Shown here: one piece after another, positions 8,057 to 15,480 of the stretch
How the letters are laid out: each line of letters begins with the position of its first letter
Numbering within the stretch: position 1 is the stretch's first letter
NCBI GenBank assembly: GCA_903933995.1
Contig: CAIZMD010000044.1
Coordinates: 1 to 18,693, forward strand
DNA: 18,693 nucleotides
Reading direction: 5' to 3'
Origin: an uncultured Bacteroidota bacterium
Lineage (GTDB): Bacteria; Bacteroidota; Bacteroidia; Chitinophagales; Chitinophagaceae
Position numbers and translations under genes: made by a program
The notes under the pieces: model-generated
Told to the model about the DNA's origin: nothing
Databases searched by the model: none
Seen by the model: only the letters and a program-made list of their open reading frames with translations

Positions 8057-8572
8057 CTATTTTTTAACAGAAAATGAGCTAAGCGCTGCAGTGTATTCAA
8101 GCGCCCTTTGCTCTGCAAAATAATCGGCACCCAACATCAAAATGGCTTGAAGACAAAGTGCAAATCCAAAACCCTTCCAAAATTCTTGGGGGGTATTTTC
8201 CCTAAAATAGACATAGAGTCCCATTCCTACCAAAACCAAGACAATTTCTATCCATCGGTAAATGACAAAATTTTTGTTCACTACTTCCATTCTGGGTAGT
8301 TCAACTTTGGTTAGTTGGTCTGGGTTCATGTCTAAACTATAGACCATGTCTACTCTTTGTTCATCGCTCCGCGCATAAACTGTATAACCTACAATGATTT
8401 GTAACAATGCTATGGCTAAGAAAGGAATGGATGCCCCTTTCCAAAAAGCCGTTTTAAAATAGAGCCAACCCAAAATAGCCAGAAGAATAGCAATGATGCC
8501 AATGCTAATAAAGAGTAAACTCTCTTGCTTCTCTGCTAGAAAATATTTTTCAATCAGTGTCTTTGTTAACAT
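8057..8572 (-). CDS. small integral membrane protein, unknown function
   Basis: The family is not recognised. The 171-residue product has four hydrophobic segments: about residues 19-38, 48-66, 107-124 and 133-151. Between segments two and three is a hydrophilic loop containing DEQRVD and a PRMEVV stretch. The N-terminus is amphipathic and lysine-rich (MLTKTLIEKYFLAEKQE). No signal peptide cleavage site and no catalytic motif were seen. It starts two bases after the stop of the glutathione peroxidase-like gene, so the two are co-transcribed and probably translationally coupled. By position it is the last member of an aldehyde dehydrogenase - peroxidase operon, so a membrane or stress role is possible but is only inference. 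Confidence 0.85.
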   Translation of the reverse strand: MLTKTLIEKYFLAEKQESLLFISIGIIAILLAILGWLYFKTAFWKGASIPFLAIALLQIIVGYTVYARSDEQRVDMVYSLDMNPDQLTKVELPRMEVVNKNFVIYRWIEIVLVLVGMGLYVYFRENTPQEFWKGFGFALCLQAILMLGADYFAEQRALEYTAALSSFSVKK

Positions 8573-8574
8573 GA

Positions 8575-9228
8575 TTATTGAATTTGGTCTGTCAATACTG
8601 CATCCAATGGCGATACTGTTTGCGCAAAAAAATGAGTCAGCACTCCTGTCTCGTTTACCAGGTATTTACTAAAATTCCAAACGGGCTGTTGGTTGCACCA
8701 ACCATTTTGCTCAGCGTGTGAGAGCCAAGCAAATAGAGGGTTTTGCTCAGCACCTTTAATCACAGATGATTTCTTAGCCAATATAAAACTAACGCCATAA
8801 TTGATTTTGCAAAATTCAGCAATTGCGGCATCGTCTTTTTTCTCTTGGTCTTTAAAATCATTGGCAGGAAAACCAATCACCACCAATTTGCTACCATATT
8901 GTTTGTGTAATTGTTCTAATGCTTCATACTGCCCAGTATAACCACAGTCACTAGCGGTATTGACCAAGAGAATTTTCTTGCCTTTGTATTGATCCATACG
9001 AACTTTTGTTCCATTATTCAACTCTAATTCCAAATCATAGATGCTTAATGCAGGCAATTTGTTGGCCGTGTTTTTTTGAATGGCTTTGGCCGATCCAAAT
9101 AATTTGCCAGGCAACATGATCAAGGGATAAATAGCTTTTAAAATAGATTGCCTATAAGTCATATTTTGTTGTTTAACCAAGAGCAGGGCTACCACTAGCA
9201 CTACTAAAAGCAGGATGAGTTTTTTCAT
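8575..9228 (-). CDS. glutathione/thiol peroxidase-like protein, membrane-anchored
   Basis: The 217-residue protein carries an N-terminal hydrophobic anchor (residues 3-18) and then a thioredoxin-fold peroxidase domain from about residue 58. The peroxidatic cysteine is C95 in NTASDCGYTGQY (90-101). The tryptophan and asparagine of the catalytic tetrad are W184 and N185 in VWNFSKYL. A second cysteine, C140 in EFCKINYGVSF, is at the place of the resolving cysteine of thioredoxin-dependent GPx enzymes. The fourth tetrad position is unusual: the FPCNQF motif of the family reads FPANDF (120-125), with Asp124 instead of Gln. The enzyme should reduce hydroperoxides, including lipid peroxides, outside or at the membrane. 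The anchor rather than a cleaved signal peptide is suggested because no clear cleavage motif follows. It is one base from the aldehyde dehydrogenase stop, so the two are one operon. Confidence 0.88.
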   Translation of the reverse strand: MKKLILLLVVLVVALLLVKQQNMTYRQSILKAIYPLIMLPGKLFGSAKAIQKNTANKLPALSIYDLELELNNGTKVRMDQYKGKKILLVNTASDCGYTGQYEALEQLHKQYGSKLVVIGFPANDFKDQEKKDDAAIAEFCKINYGVSFILAKKSSVIKGAEQNPLFAWLSHAEQNGWCNQQPVWNFSKYLVNETGVLTHFFAQTVSPLDAVLTDQIQ

Positions 9229-9229
9229 A

Positions 9230-10597
9230 TTATCGGATAATCCATTTGAATAGTTTCAACTTACCTTTTAATGGAGGATACTTCAAAGCTGGGTCAAACC
9301 ATGTTGGCGTTTTCATGACAGCTTTTTTGTGACTAAATGTCTCAATAGAAAACTTGCCATGATAAGCACCTGTGCCGCTAAAACCCCTTCCACCAAAGGG
9401 TAGGTTGTGATTGGTTAAATGCCAACTGGCATTGTTCACGCAAGCCCCTCCGCAAGGAACAGCTTTTAACCAACCTTTTTCTACAGACCCCGAAGCAGTA
9501 AACACATAAAAGGCCAAAGGGTTTGGATGACGCTGAATAATCTGGAGCGCTTGTTCCTTTGTTTCAAAACTAAATATGGGTAAAATGGGACCAAAAATTT
9601 CATCGCGCATGATGCTGGCATCTAATGACACTTCTTCTAATAATGTAGGTTCAATAAAAAGAATATTTCTATTCACCCTTCCACCATATAAGATTTTTCC
9701 TTGGCTCAAATAAGCACTTACCCTATCAAATTGTTTTTCATTAATGATCTTACCATAGTTCTCACTCTCTTCAGGCAATGCCCCAAAATATTGTTCAATC
9801 CTTTTGCGCATGGCTTTTACCAATGCGTCTTTTTTACTTGCATGCACTAACACGTAATCAGGTGCTACACACATTTGACCAGCGTTTGAAAACTTGGTCA
9901 TGACTATACGCTTAGCAGCAATCTCAATATTGGCATCGGATTCTACCACACAGGGACTCTTGCCACCCAACTCTAAAGTAACAGGCACCAAATTTTCAGC
10001 CGCCATTTTATAAATCAGTCTTCCTACAGCAGTACTCCCTGTATAGAACACATGATCAAAAACAAAGGACTGCATCATAGCTGGAATTACAGAAGCTCCG
10101 TCTCCAGACATGTATAGAATATATTCTGGCGCAAAGCAAGACACAATAATGTCTTTCATCACTTGCTCTGTAGCACTTGCAAATTCACTTGGTTTTAAAA
10201 CCACACAATTGCCTGCGGCGATGGCTCCTATTAAAGGCGTAAACAATAATTGAAATGGATAATTCCAAGGACCAATAATCAAGACCACTCCCAGTGGTTC
10301 TTTTTCAATTCTACTACTAGAAGGTAAGTTTAATAAATTAGTAGGAACTGGAGTAGGTTCTAACCAAGCTTCCAAGTTACTAATGGTGGCATTTAATTCA
10401 GAAATTACGAAACCGTTTTCGGTAACCCAACACTCTTCTTTTCCTTTCTTTAAATCTTGGTATAAAGCAATATAGAGGGCTTCTTCATGAGCTATTATAG
10501 CATCGCGTAAGCGTAATAACTGTGTTTTTCTAAAAGAAAGTGATTGGGTAGCACCTGATTGAAAATAACTACGCATGCTGGCAAGCATCTGTTCCAT
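9230..10597 (-). CDS. aldehyde dehydrogenase, ALDH3-like
   Basis: The 455-residue protein is the short form typical of class 3 aldehyde dehydrogenases (fatty, benzaldehyde or coniferyl aldehyde types). It oxidises aldehydes to acids using NAD(P)+. Motifs in order: GPWNYPF at 109-115 with the oxyanion asparagine N112, KPSE at 135-138, the nucleotide-binding GSTAVG at 187-192, the general-base Glu E209 in LELGGK, and the nucleophile C243 in NAGQMCVAPDY. The near-C-terminal LPFGGRGFSG (about 414-423) is also characteristic. No signal peptide is present, so it is cytosolic or peripherally membrane-bound; the C-terminal stretch KLKLFKWIIR is basic and hydrophobic and could be a membrane contact, as in fatty aldehyde dehydrogenases (inference). 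It heads a three-gene operon with the peroxidase and a membrane protein. Confidence 0.93.
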   Translation of the reverse strand: MEQMLASMRSYFQSGATQSLSFRKTQLLRLRDAIIAHEEALYIALYQDLKKGKEECWVTENGFVISELNATISNLEAWLEPTPVPTNLLNLPSSSRIEKEPLGVVLIIGPWNYPFQLLFTPLIGAIAAGNCVVLKPSEFASATEQVMKDIIVSCFAPEYILYMSGDGASVIPAMMQSFVFDHVFYTGSTAVGRLIYKMAAENLVPVTLELGGKSPCVVESDANIEIAAKRIVMTKFSNAGQMCVAPDYVLVHASKKDALVKAMRKRIEQYFGALPEESENYGKIINEKQFDRVSAYLSQGKILYGGRVNRNILFIEPTLLEEVSLDASIMRDEIFGPILPIFSFETKEQALQIIQRHPNPLAFYVFTASGSVEKGWLKAVPCGGACVNNASWHLTNHNLPFGGRGFSGTGAYHGKFSIETFSHKKAVMKTPTWFDPALKYPPLKGKLKLFKWIIR

Positions 10598-10630
10598 AAT
10601 AAAGATTTAACTGGGGTAAGTTATAATTCT

Positions 10631-10692
10631 TCTTGCAATCTCTTGCAAAATCAATAAATTCATAGCCTAAATTACCAATAGCAAATTACCAA
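10631..10692. repeat. two pairs of short direct repeats in the divergent intergenic region
   Basis: TCTTGCAA occurs at 10631-10638 and again at 10641-10648, ten bases apart. AAATTACCAA occurs at 10669-10678 and 10683-10692, 14 bases apart. Both pairs lie in the 105-base gap between the divergent aldehyde dehydrogenase and the Tat-exported oxidoreductase. Spacing of 10 bases corresponds to one helical turn, so a regulator site is possible; this is inference. Confidence 0.4.
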
Positions 10693-10702
10693 CGATTCTT
10701 CC

Positions 10703-12157
10703 ATGAAAAAAAACGAACCAACCAACAATTCTCGCCGCGGGTTTATCCGTAACGGGGCACTGGCTTTAGCCGGTTTTACCATTGTTCCCCGTCACGTGCT
10801 GGGCAGGGGTTTCACCGCACCAAGTGATAAGCTACAAGTGGCCGGTATTGGCGCAGGTGGCAAGGGCGAAAGTGATCTTTGGAATTTTTTCCAAAGCGGC
10901 AAGGCCGATATTGCTTTTCTCTGCGATGTAGATGAACGTCAAACAGCCAAGAGCCGTGCGCGTTATCCAAATGCCAAGGTTTACAAAGATTATAGAGAGA
11001 TGTTGGACAAGGAACACAAGTTCATTGATGCATGTTCTGTGTCTACCCCAGATCACCAACACGCGGTGCAAGCCATGGCTGCCATGCAATTGAAAAAGCA
11101 TGTGTATGTTCAAAAGCCTTTGACACATGATATTTATGAAGCTCGTATGGTTACCAAAGCGGCTCATGATTATAAAGTAGTAACACAAATGGGTAACCAG
11201 GGTTCTTCTGGTGACGGTGTACGTCAATTGATAGACTGGTATAAAGCTGGTACTATTGGAGACGTGCATACCATTTATTGTTATACAGACCGTCCAGTTT
11301 GGCCACAGGGTATTGCTTGGGCAAAACAGAACGCACCTATTCCAAAAGAATTGGATTGGGATCTTTGGCAGGGTACTGCACCTGGAAAAGATTATGTAGA
11401 AGGCTTGTTACCATTTAACTGGCGCGGCTGGTGGGATTATGGTACCGGTGCCCTTGGCGATATGGCTTGTCATATTATGGCACCAGCTTTTGCCGTATTG
11501 GGACTAGGTTATCCTGATGCTGCAGAATGTAGCGTAGCAACAAGGTATGTAGCTAACTGGACCAAGGCTGCCTTCCCAGAAAGCGGACCTATCTCTTCTC
11601 ATATTATTCTCACCTTCAAGGGCAAGGATGGTAAACCAGATTTGAAATTGCATTGGATGGATGGTGGTATTCAGCCAGAGCGTCCAGAAGAACTGGGACC
11701 CAATGAAGTCATGGGAGACGGTGGAAATGGAACCATCTTCCTAGGTAGCAAGGGCAAGATGATGTGCGGTACTTATGGTATTAACCCACAACTATTGCCA
11801 ACAGAAAGAACCAAGACCATTGTAGTACCTCAAACCATTGCGCGTGTGCCTAGAGGCGATGCTGGTCACTATGCAGCATGGGTTGAAGCAGCTATTGCAG
11901 GATATGGTTCTGACAAAGCAAAGAACCTAAGTTCTCATTTTGATATTGCCGGTCCTTTAACCGAAAGTATTTTGATGGGTAACTTAGCTATTCGTAGCTA
12001 TGACCTTGAAAAGAAAAATGCCAAAGGTGGCATGGATCATCCAGGAAGATTTATCAAATTACTTTGGGATGGACCAAATATGAAGATTACCAATTTTGAC
12101 GATGCCAACCAATTTGTGAAGCGTAAATACAGAGACGGCTGGTCACTTGGCGTATAG
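10703..12157 (+). CDS. Tat-exported Gfo/Idh/MocA family oxidoreductase
   Basis: The 484-residue protein begins with a Tat signal: the twin arginines are R11-R12 in NSRRGFIRNGALALAG, followed by a hydrophobic stretch to about residue 35. The Rossmann domain carries the nucleotide-binding turn VAGIGAGGKG (46-55) and CDVDERQ (74-80). The family EKP motif reads VQKPLTHD (136-143), with Gln for the usual Glu. A GNQG segment (164-167), a W-rich middle (WRGWWDYGTGALGDMACH, the last residue being the likely catalytic-region histidine) and a long beta-sheet domain follow. The family uses NAD(P) for oxidation or reduction of sugars and cyclitols; tightly bound cofactor is known for Tat-exported Zymomonas GFOR. 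Its partners are convergent genes for a dehydrogenase and isomerases. The Tat signal supports this start. GH109-type glycosidases are an alternative. Confidence 0.88.
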   Translation: MKKNEPTNNSRRGFIRNGALALAGFTIVPRHVLGRGFTAPSDKLQVAGIGAGGKGESDLWNFFQSGKADIAFLCDVDERQTAKSRARYPNAKVYKDYREMLDKEHKFIDACSVSTPDHQHAVQAMAAMQLKKHVYVQKPLTHDIYEARMVTKAAHDYKVVTQMGNQGSSGDGVRQLIDWYKAGTIGDVHTIYCYTDRPVWPQGIAWAKQNAPIPKELDWDLWQGTAPGKDYVEGLLPFNWRGWWDYGTGALGDMACHIMAPAFAVLGLGYPDAAECSVATRYVANWTKAAFPESGPISSHIILTFKGKDGKPDLKLHWMDGGIQPERPEELGPNEVMGDGGNGTIFLGSKGKMMCGTYGINPQLLPTERTKTIVVPQTIARVPRGDAGHYAAWVEAAIAGYGSDKAKNLSSHFDIAGPLTESILMGNLAIRSYDLEKKNAKGGMDHPGRFIKLLWDGPNMKITNFDDANQFVKRKYRDGWSLGV

Positions 12158-12177
12158 TCAATAGTAATGCATAAAAG

Positions 12178-12209
12178 AAAGGGACTCCAAAACAAATTGG
12201 AGTCCCTTT
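12178..12209. terminator. strong bidirectional rho-independent terminator
   Basis: Arms AAAGGGACTCCAA and TTGGAGTCCCTTT form a perfect 13-base-pair stem around the loop AACAAA. A T-run follows on the plus strand and an A-rich stretch precedes it, so it works in both directions. It sits between the ends of the convergent Gfo/Idh gene (12157) and the isomerase gene (12233). Confidence 0.92.
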
Positions 12210-12232
12210 TTATTTGCTGTTTGTAGTAAGTC

Positions 12233-13102
12233 TTAGTAACTAAATCCTTGTAAGTAGGCGCTGTCCAATTCAGCACTTTCAATGGGGTTTGATCCAGTGA
12301 ATGCTTCTTGTTCTACTACATAATACTTTAAGCCAGCATCGGTTCCGGCTTTCAGAATGGATTTGAAATCAATGGTTCCCTTACCCAAGTGGCAAGACTC
12401 ATGACCAGTCTTGGTCTTGGTCAAGTCCTTGATATGACAGAGACGGAAACGATTGGGATACTTTTTGAAATAAGTAATTGGATCAATGCCAGCGGCAACT
12501 ACCCAATAGATATCCATTTCAAAATCAACCGTGTCTTTGTTGGTATTATCCATCATCACGTCTTGTGGTACTTGTCCGTTCATAGGAACAAAGGAATAGT
12601 CATGGTTATGGTAAGCAAAGCGAATGCCGCTTTTTTTACAAACTTCTCCATTCTTATTAAACTCGTCGGCAAATCTCTTGTAATCGTCAATAGACTTTTG
12701 CGCACCTTTATAAGGACAGATCAAATACTTCATGCCAATGGCAGCAGCTTCAGCAGCTTTTTTCTCAAAATTGGTATTGGTATCGCAATGCGCTGAAACA
12801 ATTTTCATACCCAATTCGTCCATATACTTTTTGAAATCCTTGTGGTCCATGCCCCAGAAAATTCCTTTGGCTCCTTCAAAGCTTTCAATTTGTTTGTAAC
12901 CAAAGGAAGCCAGTTTTTTCAAAGTTCCTTTTGGGTCTTTGGCCATATCTTCTTTTACAGTCCAAAGTTGAATACCAAAAGCGGGTAATTGCTTGGCACC
13001 AAAACCCGCTAATAAGGAAGAAGCTTTACCAGCAAATGGCAAGGATAAACCTGCTGCAGCAAATGCGCTCATACGCAGGAAATCTCTTCTGTTGTTGTTC
13101 AT
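12233..13102 (-). CDS. Tat-exported sugar isomerase/epimerase-like TIM barrel (AP-endonuclease-2/xylose-isomerase-like family)
   Basis: The 289-residue protein has a Tat signal, NRRDFLRMSAFAAAGLSLPF (residues 4-23). It continues as a TIM barrel that begins FGIQLWTVK (42-50). Metal-site residues of this family are recognisable: IESFEG (72-77), the HNH of AYHNHDYS (165-167), D197 in VDFEMDIYW, HIKD at 223-226 and the E264/E266 pair in VVEQE. The family includes sugar epimerases, isomerases, lyases and inosose dehydratases, usually using a divalent metal. Export through Tat suggests the metal is loaded in the cytoplasm (inference). It is the last gene of the minus-strand cluster, 71 bases after the dehydrogenase small subunit, from which a hairpin separates it. 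The substrate is probably the product of the GMC dehydrogenase, by neighbourhood only. Confidence 0.88.
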   Translation of the reverse strand: MNNNRRDFLRMSAFAAAGLSLPFAGKASSLLAGFGAKQLPAFGIQLWTVKEDMAKDPKGTLKKLASFGYKQIESFEGAKGIFWGMDHKDFKKYMDELGMKIVSAHCDTNTNFEKKAAEAAAIGMKYLICPYKGAQKSIDDYKRFADEFNKNGEVCKKSGIRFAYHNHDYSFVPMNGQVPQDVMMDNTNKDTVDFEMDIYWVVAAGIDPITYFKKYPNRFRLCHIKDLTKTKTGHESCHLGKGTIDFKSILKAGTDAGLKYYVVEQEAFTGSNPIESAELDSAYLQGFSY

Positions 13103-13123
13103 AGAATCGTTTTTAAAAATGAA

Positions 13124-13155
13124 TTATCCCGGAATGAAAAATCATCCCGGGATAA
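13124..13155 (-). terminator. hairpin between small-subunit and isomerase genes
   Basis: TTATCCCGG and CCGGGATAA pair over 9 base pairs, with an inner ATGA/TCAT stem after an A-C mismatch and an AAAA loop. On the minus strand it is followed by TTCATTTTT. It lies between two same-strand genes, so it may partly stop transcription, protect the upstream mRNA end, or act as a processing site. Confidence 0.6.
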
Positions 13156-13173
13156 GAATCAAATGAGAAACTA

Positions 13174-13743
13174 CTAGGTAGCCCAGGCCTTGTCTCCTTT
13201 TTTATAAGGAATACAGCCTTCATATTTTCCAGGAACCGCTACATAGCGCAATGCTTTGGTAGCACCTACTTCAGAACTGAAGAAGCCCAATAGGGTTAGC
13301 TCTTTCATCATCTTGAAATAGTGGTTAGGGTCTGTGTCTTTTTTGGCTTTTTGGTATTCCTTGGTTTCTTTGTCCAAGTCTACCAATAAGTCATGTCTTT
13401 GTTCTGGGGTGCTTTCTAGGAAAGTCTTACCAGATTTTTTCTTAGCGGCTTCATCCAGCTTTTTAAATCCTTCTAAGAAAATAGTTTGGTCTTTTTCTTC
13501 ATAGCAGTCTTTTACATAGACGCTCATGAATTCGCCCACTTTGGCTTCTTTGGCACCGGGTGTGGCGGTGGCAGGTAGGATGGTTTCGCCTACTTCATTT
13601 AGGAAGGCAATATCGTCCTTGCTTAAATTGAAACCAGCTGCACCTTTGTCTGAAGTTTTGCAACCAGACAGAAATGCTTCTGCTCCAATCAAAGTTCCGC
13701 CCAACAGTAATGCAACACTGGAAATGGCTTCTCTTCTGTTCAT
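13174..13743 (-). CDS. gluconate 2-dehydrogenase subunit 3 family protein (small subunit of GMC dehydrogenase), Tat lipoprotein
   Basis: The start at 13743 is chosen because it gives MNRREAISSVALLL, a twin-arginine signal; the open frame runs further up to 13800 but would overlap the upstream GMC gene. The signal ends in a lipobox, FLSGC with C28, so this looks like a Tat-exported lipoprotein. The 189-residue protein has the family signatures: ETILPATATPGAKEAKVGEF (about 53-72) and FFSSEVGATKALRYVAVPG (about 152-170), then YEGCIPY near the end. Family members are the small gamma subunit of membrane-bound gluconate, glucose and glucoside dehydrogenases; they help the flavin subunit fold and leave the cell through Tat. 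The GMC gene is only 22 bases upstream, so the pair forms one complex. No cytochrome c subunit is seen in the window. Confidence 0.92.
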   Translation of the reverse strand: MNRREAISSVALLLGGTLIGAEAFLSGCKTSDKGAAGFNLSKDDIAFLNEVGETILPATATPGAKEAKVGEFMSVYVKDCYEEKDQTIFLEGFKKLDEAAKKKSGKTFLESTPEQRHDLLVDLDKETKEYQKAKKDTDPNHYFKMMKELTLLGFFSSEVGATKALRYVAVPGKYEGCIPYKKGDKAWAT

Positions 13744-13765
13744 TATCTTTTGTTTAAGTGTTTGA

Positions 13766-15445
13766 TTAAAGGTTTTGTTTTTTAAGTTCTTCAACTGCAA
13801 AAGCCGCAGCCCTAGCAGTGAATGCCATATAAGTCAAGCTAGGATTCACACAAGAAGCGGAAGTCATAAATGCGCCATCGGTTACAAAAACGTTAGGTGC
13901 ATCCCATACTTGGTTATTGCCGTTCAAGACAGAGGTTTTACTATCTCTACCCATTCTAGCCGTACCCATTTCATGGATTCCTTTTCCTGGTGTACCATCA
14001 CCATCCCATCCTCTCACGTCTTTAACACCAGCAGCAGTCAGCATTTCAACCGCATCATCCACGCAGTCTTTGCGCATTTTCTTCTCGTTCTCTTTGAGTT
14101 CGCAGTCAATGGCCAAGACATTCAGCCCCCATTTGTCTTTCTTGTTTTTGTCAATGCTAATCTTATTGTCATGATATGGTAGCATTTCTCCAAAGCCGCC
14201 CATTCCCATGGTCCATGAACCTGGTTCAGTAAGGGCATCTTTAAAGTCTGCACCAATTGAAAACTCTGCTACTTGACGGTTCCATCCTTCTCTTGTTCCA
14301 CCACCTTGGTAACCAAAGCCACGCACATAGTCGCGCTTGTCAGCACCAACGTTGCGGTATCTTGGAATATAGATTCCGTTTGCACGGCGTCCAAAATAGT
14401 ATTTGTCTTCGTATCCTTCTACTTTACCACTAGCACCTGTTCCCAAGTGGTGGTCCATTAGGTTATGACCCAATTCGTTTGAGCTACTACCCAAACCATC
14501 AGGCCATACATCTGTGGCGGAATTCATCAAAATTTTAGCGCTATCCAAAGTACCTGCGTTTAAGAATACAATTTTGGATTTGTATTCAACAGTCTTATTG
14601 GTTTCACTGTCTAGCACTTCTACGCCAGTTGCTCTTTTCTTGTCTTTATCGTATAAAACCCTTGTAACAATAGAGAAAGGACGTAAAGTAAGATTACCTG
14701 TTTTTTGTGCCGCAGGCAAGGTAGAAGATTGGGTACTAAAATAACCTCCAAAAGGACAACCCAACCAGCACTTATTTCTAAACTGACAATTGGTTCTTCC
14801 TTCGTGTGGTACGGTTAGGTTGGCTGTACGGCCAATGATCATGGCACGCTCACCTTTATACAAATCTTTGATTCTTGCTGCAACGTCTTTTTCAACGCAA
14901 GTCATATCCATGGGAGGCAAAAATTGGCCATCAGGCAAAACTGCTAAGCCATCTTTGTTTCCACTAATACCGGCAAATTTTTCTACATAATCATACCAAG
15001 GTGCTATGTCTTTGTAGCGCACAGGCCAGTCAACACCATGACCATCTTTGGCATTGGCTTCAAAGTCTAAATCGCTCCAGCGATAACTTTGTCTTCCCCA
15101 CATCAAAGATTTACCACCCACATGGTATCCACGGAACCAGTAGAAAGGTTTCACTTCTGTATAAGGGTGTTCACTGTCTTTACACCAGTAGTCTAAGTTG
15201 GTTTCATTCAAAGGATAATCCCTTTTTAAATTGGGATAATCATGAATCATTTGCTGAGTCCTTCTTCCACGATGAGGAAAATCCCAAGCTTCCTTGTTGG
15301 CGGAAACATAGTCCTTGATGTGTTCAATATTGCGCCCTCTTTCCAGTAGCAATACTTTCAGACCCTTTTCAGTCAATTCCTTGGCGGCCCAGCCACCGCT
15401 GATTCCTGAACCAACTACAATTGCGTCATAAGTTTGATCGGCCAT
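13766..15445 (-). CDS. GMC-type flavoprotein dehydrogenase (large subunit, gluconate/glucoside-dehydrogenase-like)
   Basis: The 559-residue protein begins with the FAD motif VVGSGISGGWAAKEL (10-24) and E35 in LLLERG, and the family signature HVGGKSLMWG (108-117). The catalytic pair is H491 in HEMGTARMG and N534 in VNPSLTYMAF. Three cysteines at 220, 226 and 230 (NCQFRNKCWLGCP) sit where related bacterial FAD glucose dehydrogenases bind an iron-sulfur cluster, so a cluster is likely (inference). GMC enzymes of this subgroup oxidise a sugar hydroxyl, often C2 or C3, and pass electrons to cytochromes or quinones rather than oxygen. No signal peptide is present; export is expected by hitch-hiking on the Tat signal of the small subunit encoded 22 bases downstream. 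It is in one operon with an MFS transporter and two isomerase-like genes. The substrate is not known. Confidence 0.94.
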   Translation of the reverse strand: MADQTYDAIVVGSGISGGWAAKELTEKGLKVLLLERGRNIEHIKDYVSANKEAWDFPHRGRRTQQMIHDYPNLKRDYPLNETNLDYWCKDSEHPYTEVKPFYWFRGYHVGGKSLMWGRQSYRWSDLDFEANAKDGHGVDWPVRYKDIAPWYDYVEKFAGISGNKDGLAVLPDGQFLPPMDMTCVEKDVAARIKDLYKGERAMIIGRTANLTVPHEGRTNCQFRNKCWLGCPFGGYFSTQSSTLPAAQKTGNLTLRPFSIVTRVLYDKDKKRATGVEVLDSETNKTVEYKSKIVFLNAGTLDSAKILMNSATDVWPDGLGSSSNELGHNLMDHHLGTGASGKVEGYEDKYYFGRRANGIYIPRYRNVGADKRDYVRGFGYQGGGTREGWNRQVAEFSIGADFKDALTEPGSWTMGMGGFGEMLPYHDNKISIDKNKKDKWGLNVLAIDCELKENEKKMRKDCVDDAVEMLTAAGVKDVRGWDGDGTPGKGIHEMGTARMGRDSKTSVLNGNNQVWDAPNVFVTDGAFMTSASCVNPSLTYMAFTARAAAFAVEELKKQNL

Positions 15446-15480
15446 TTTTGTGGGTTTGTTTTTGGATGTTATGGATTTGT

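Noticed and set aside
13744..13800. Longer start for the gluconate-dehydrogenase-subunit-3-like protein
   Set aside because: It would overlap the end of the GMC gene, and the extra 19 residues are lysine-rich and precede the twin-arginine signal. The start at 13743 fits the family and the spacing.
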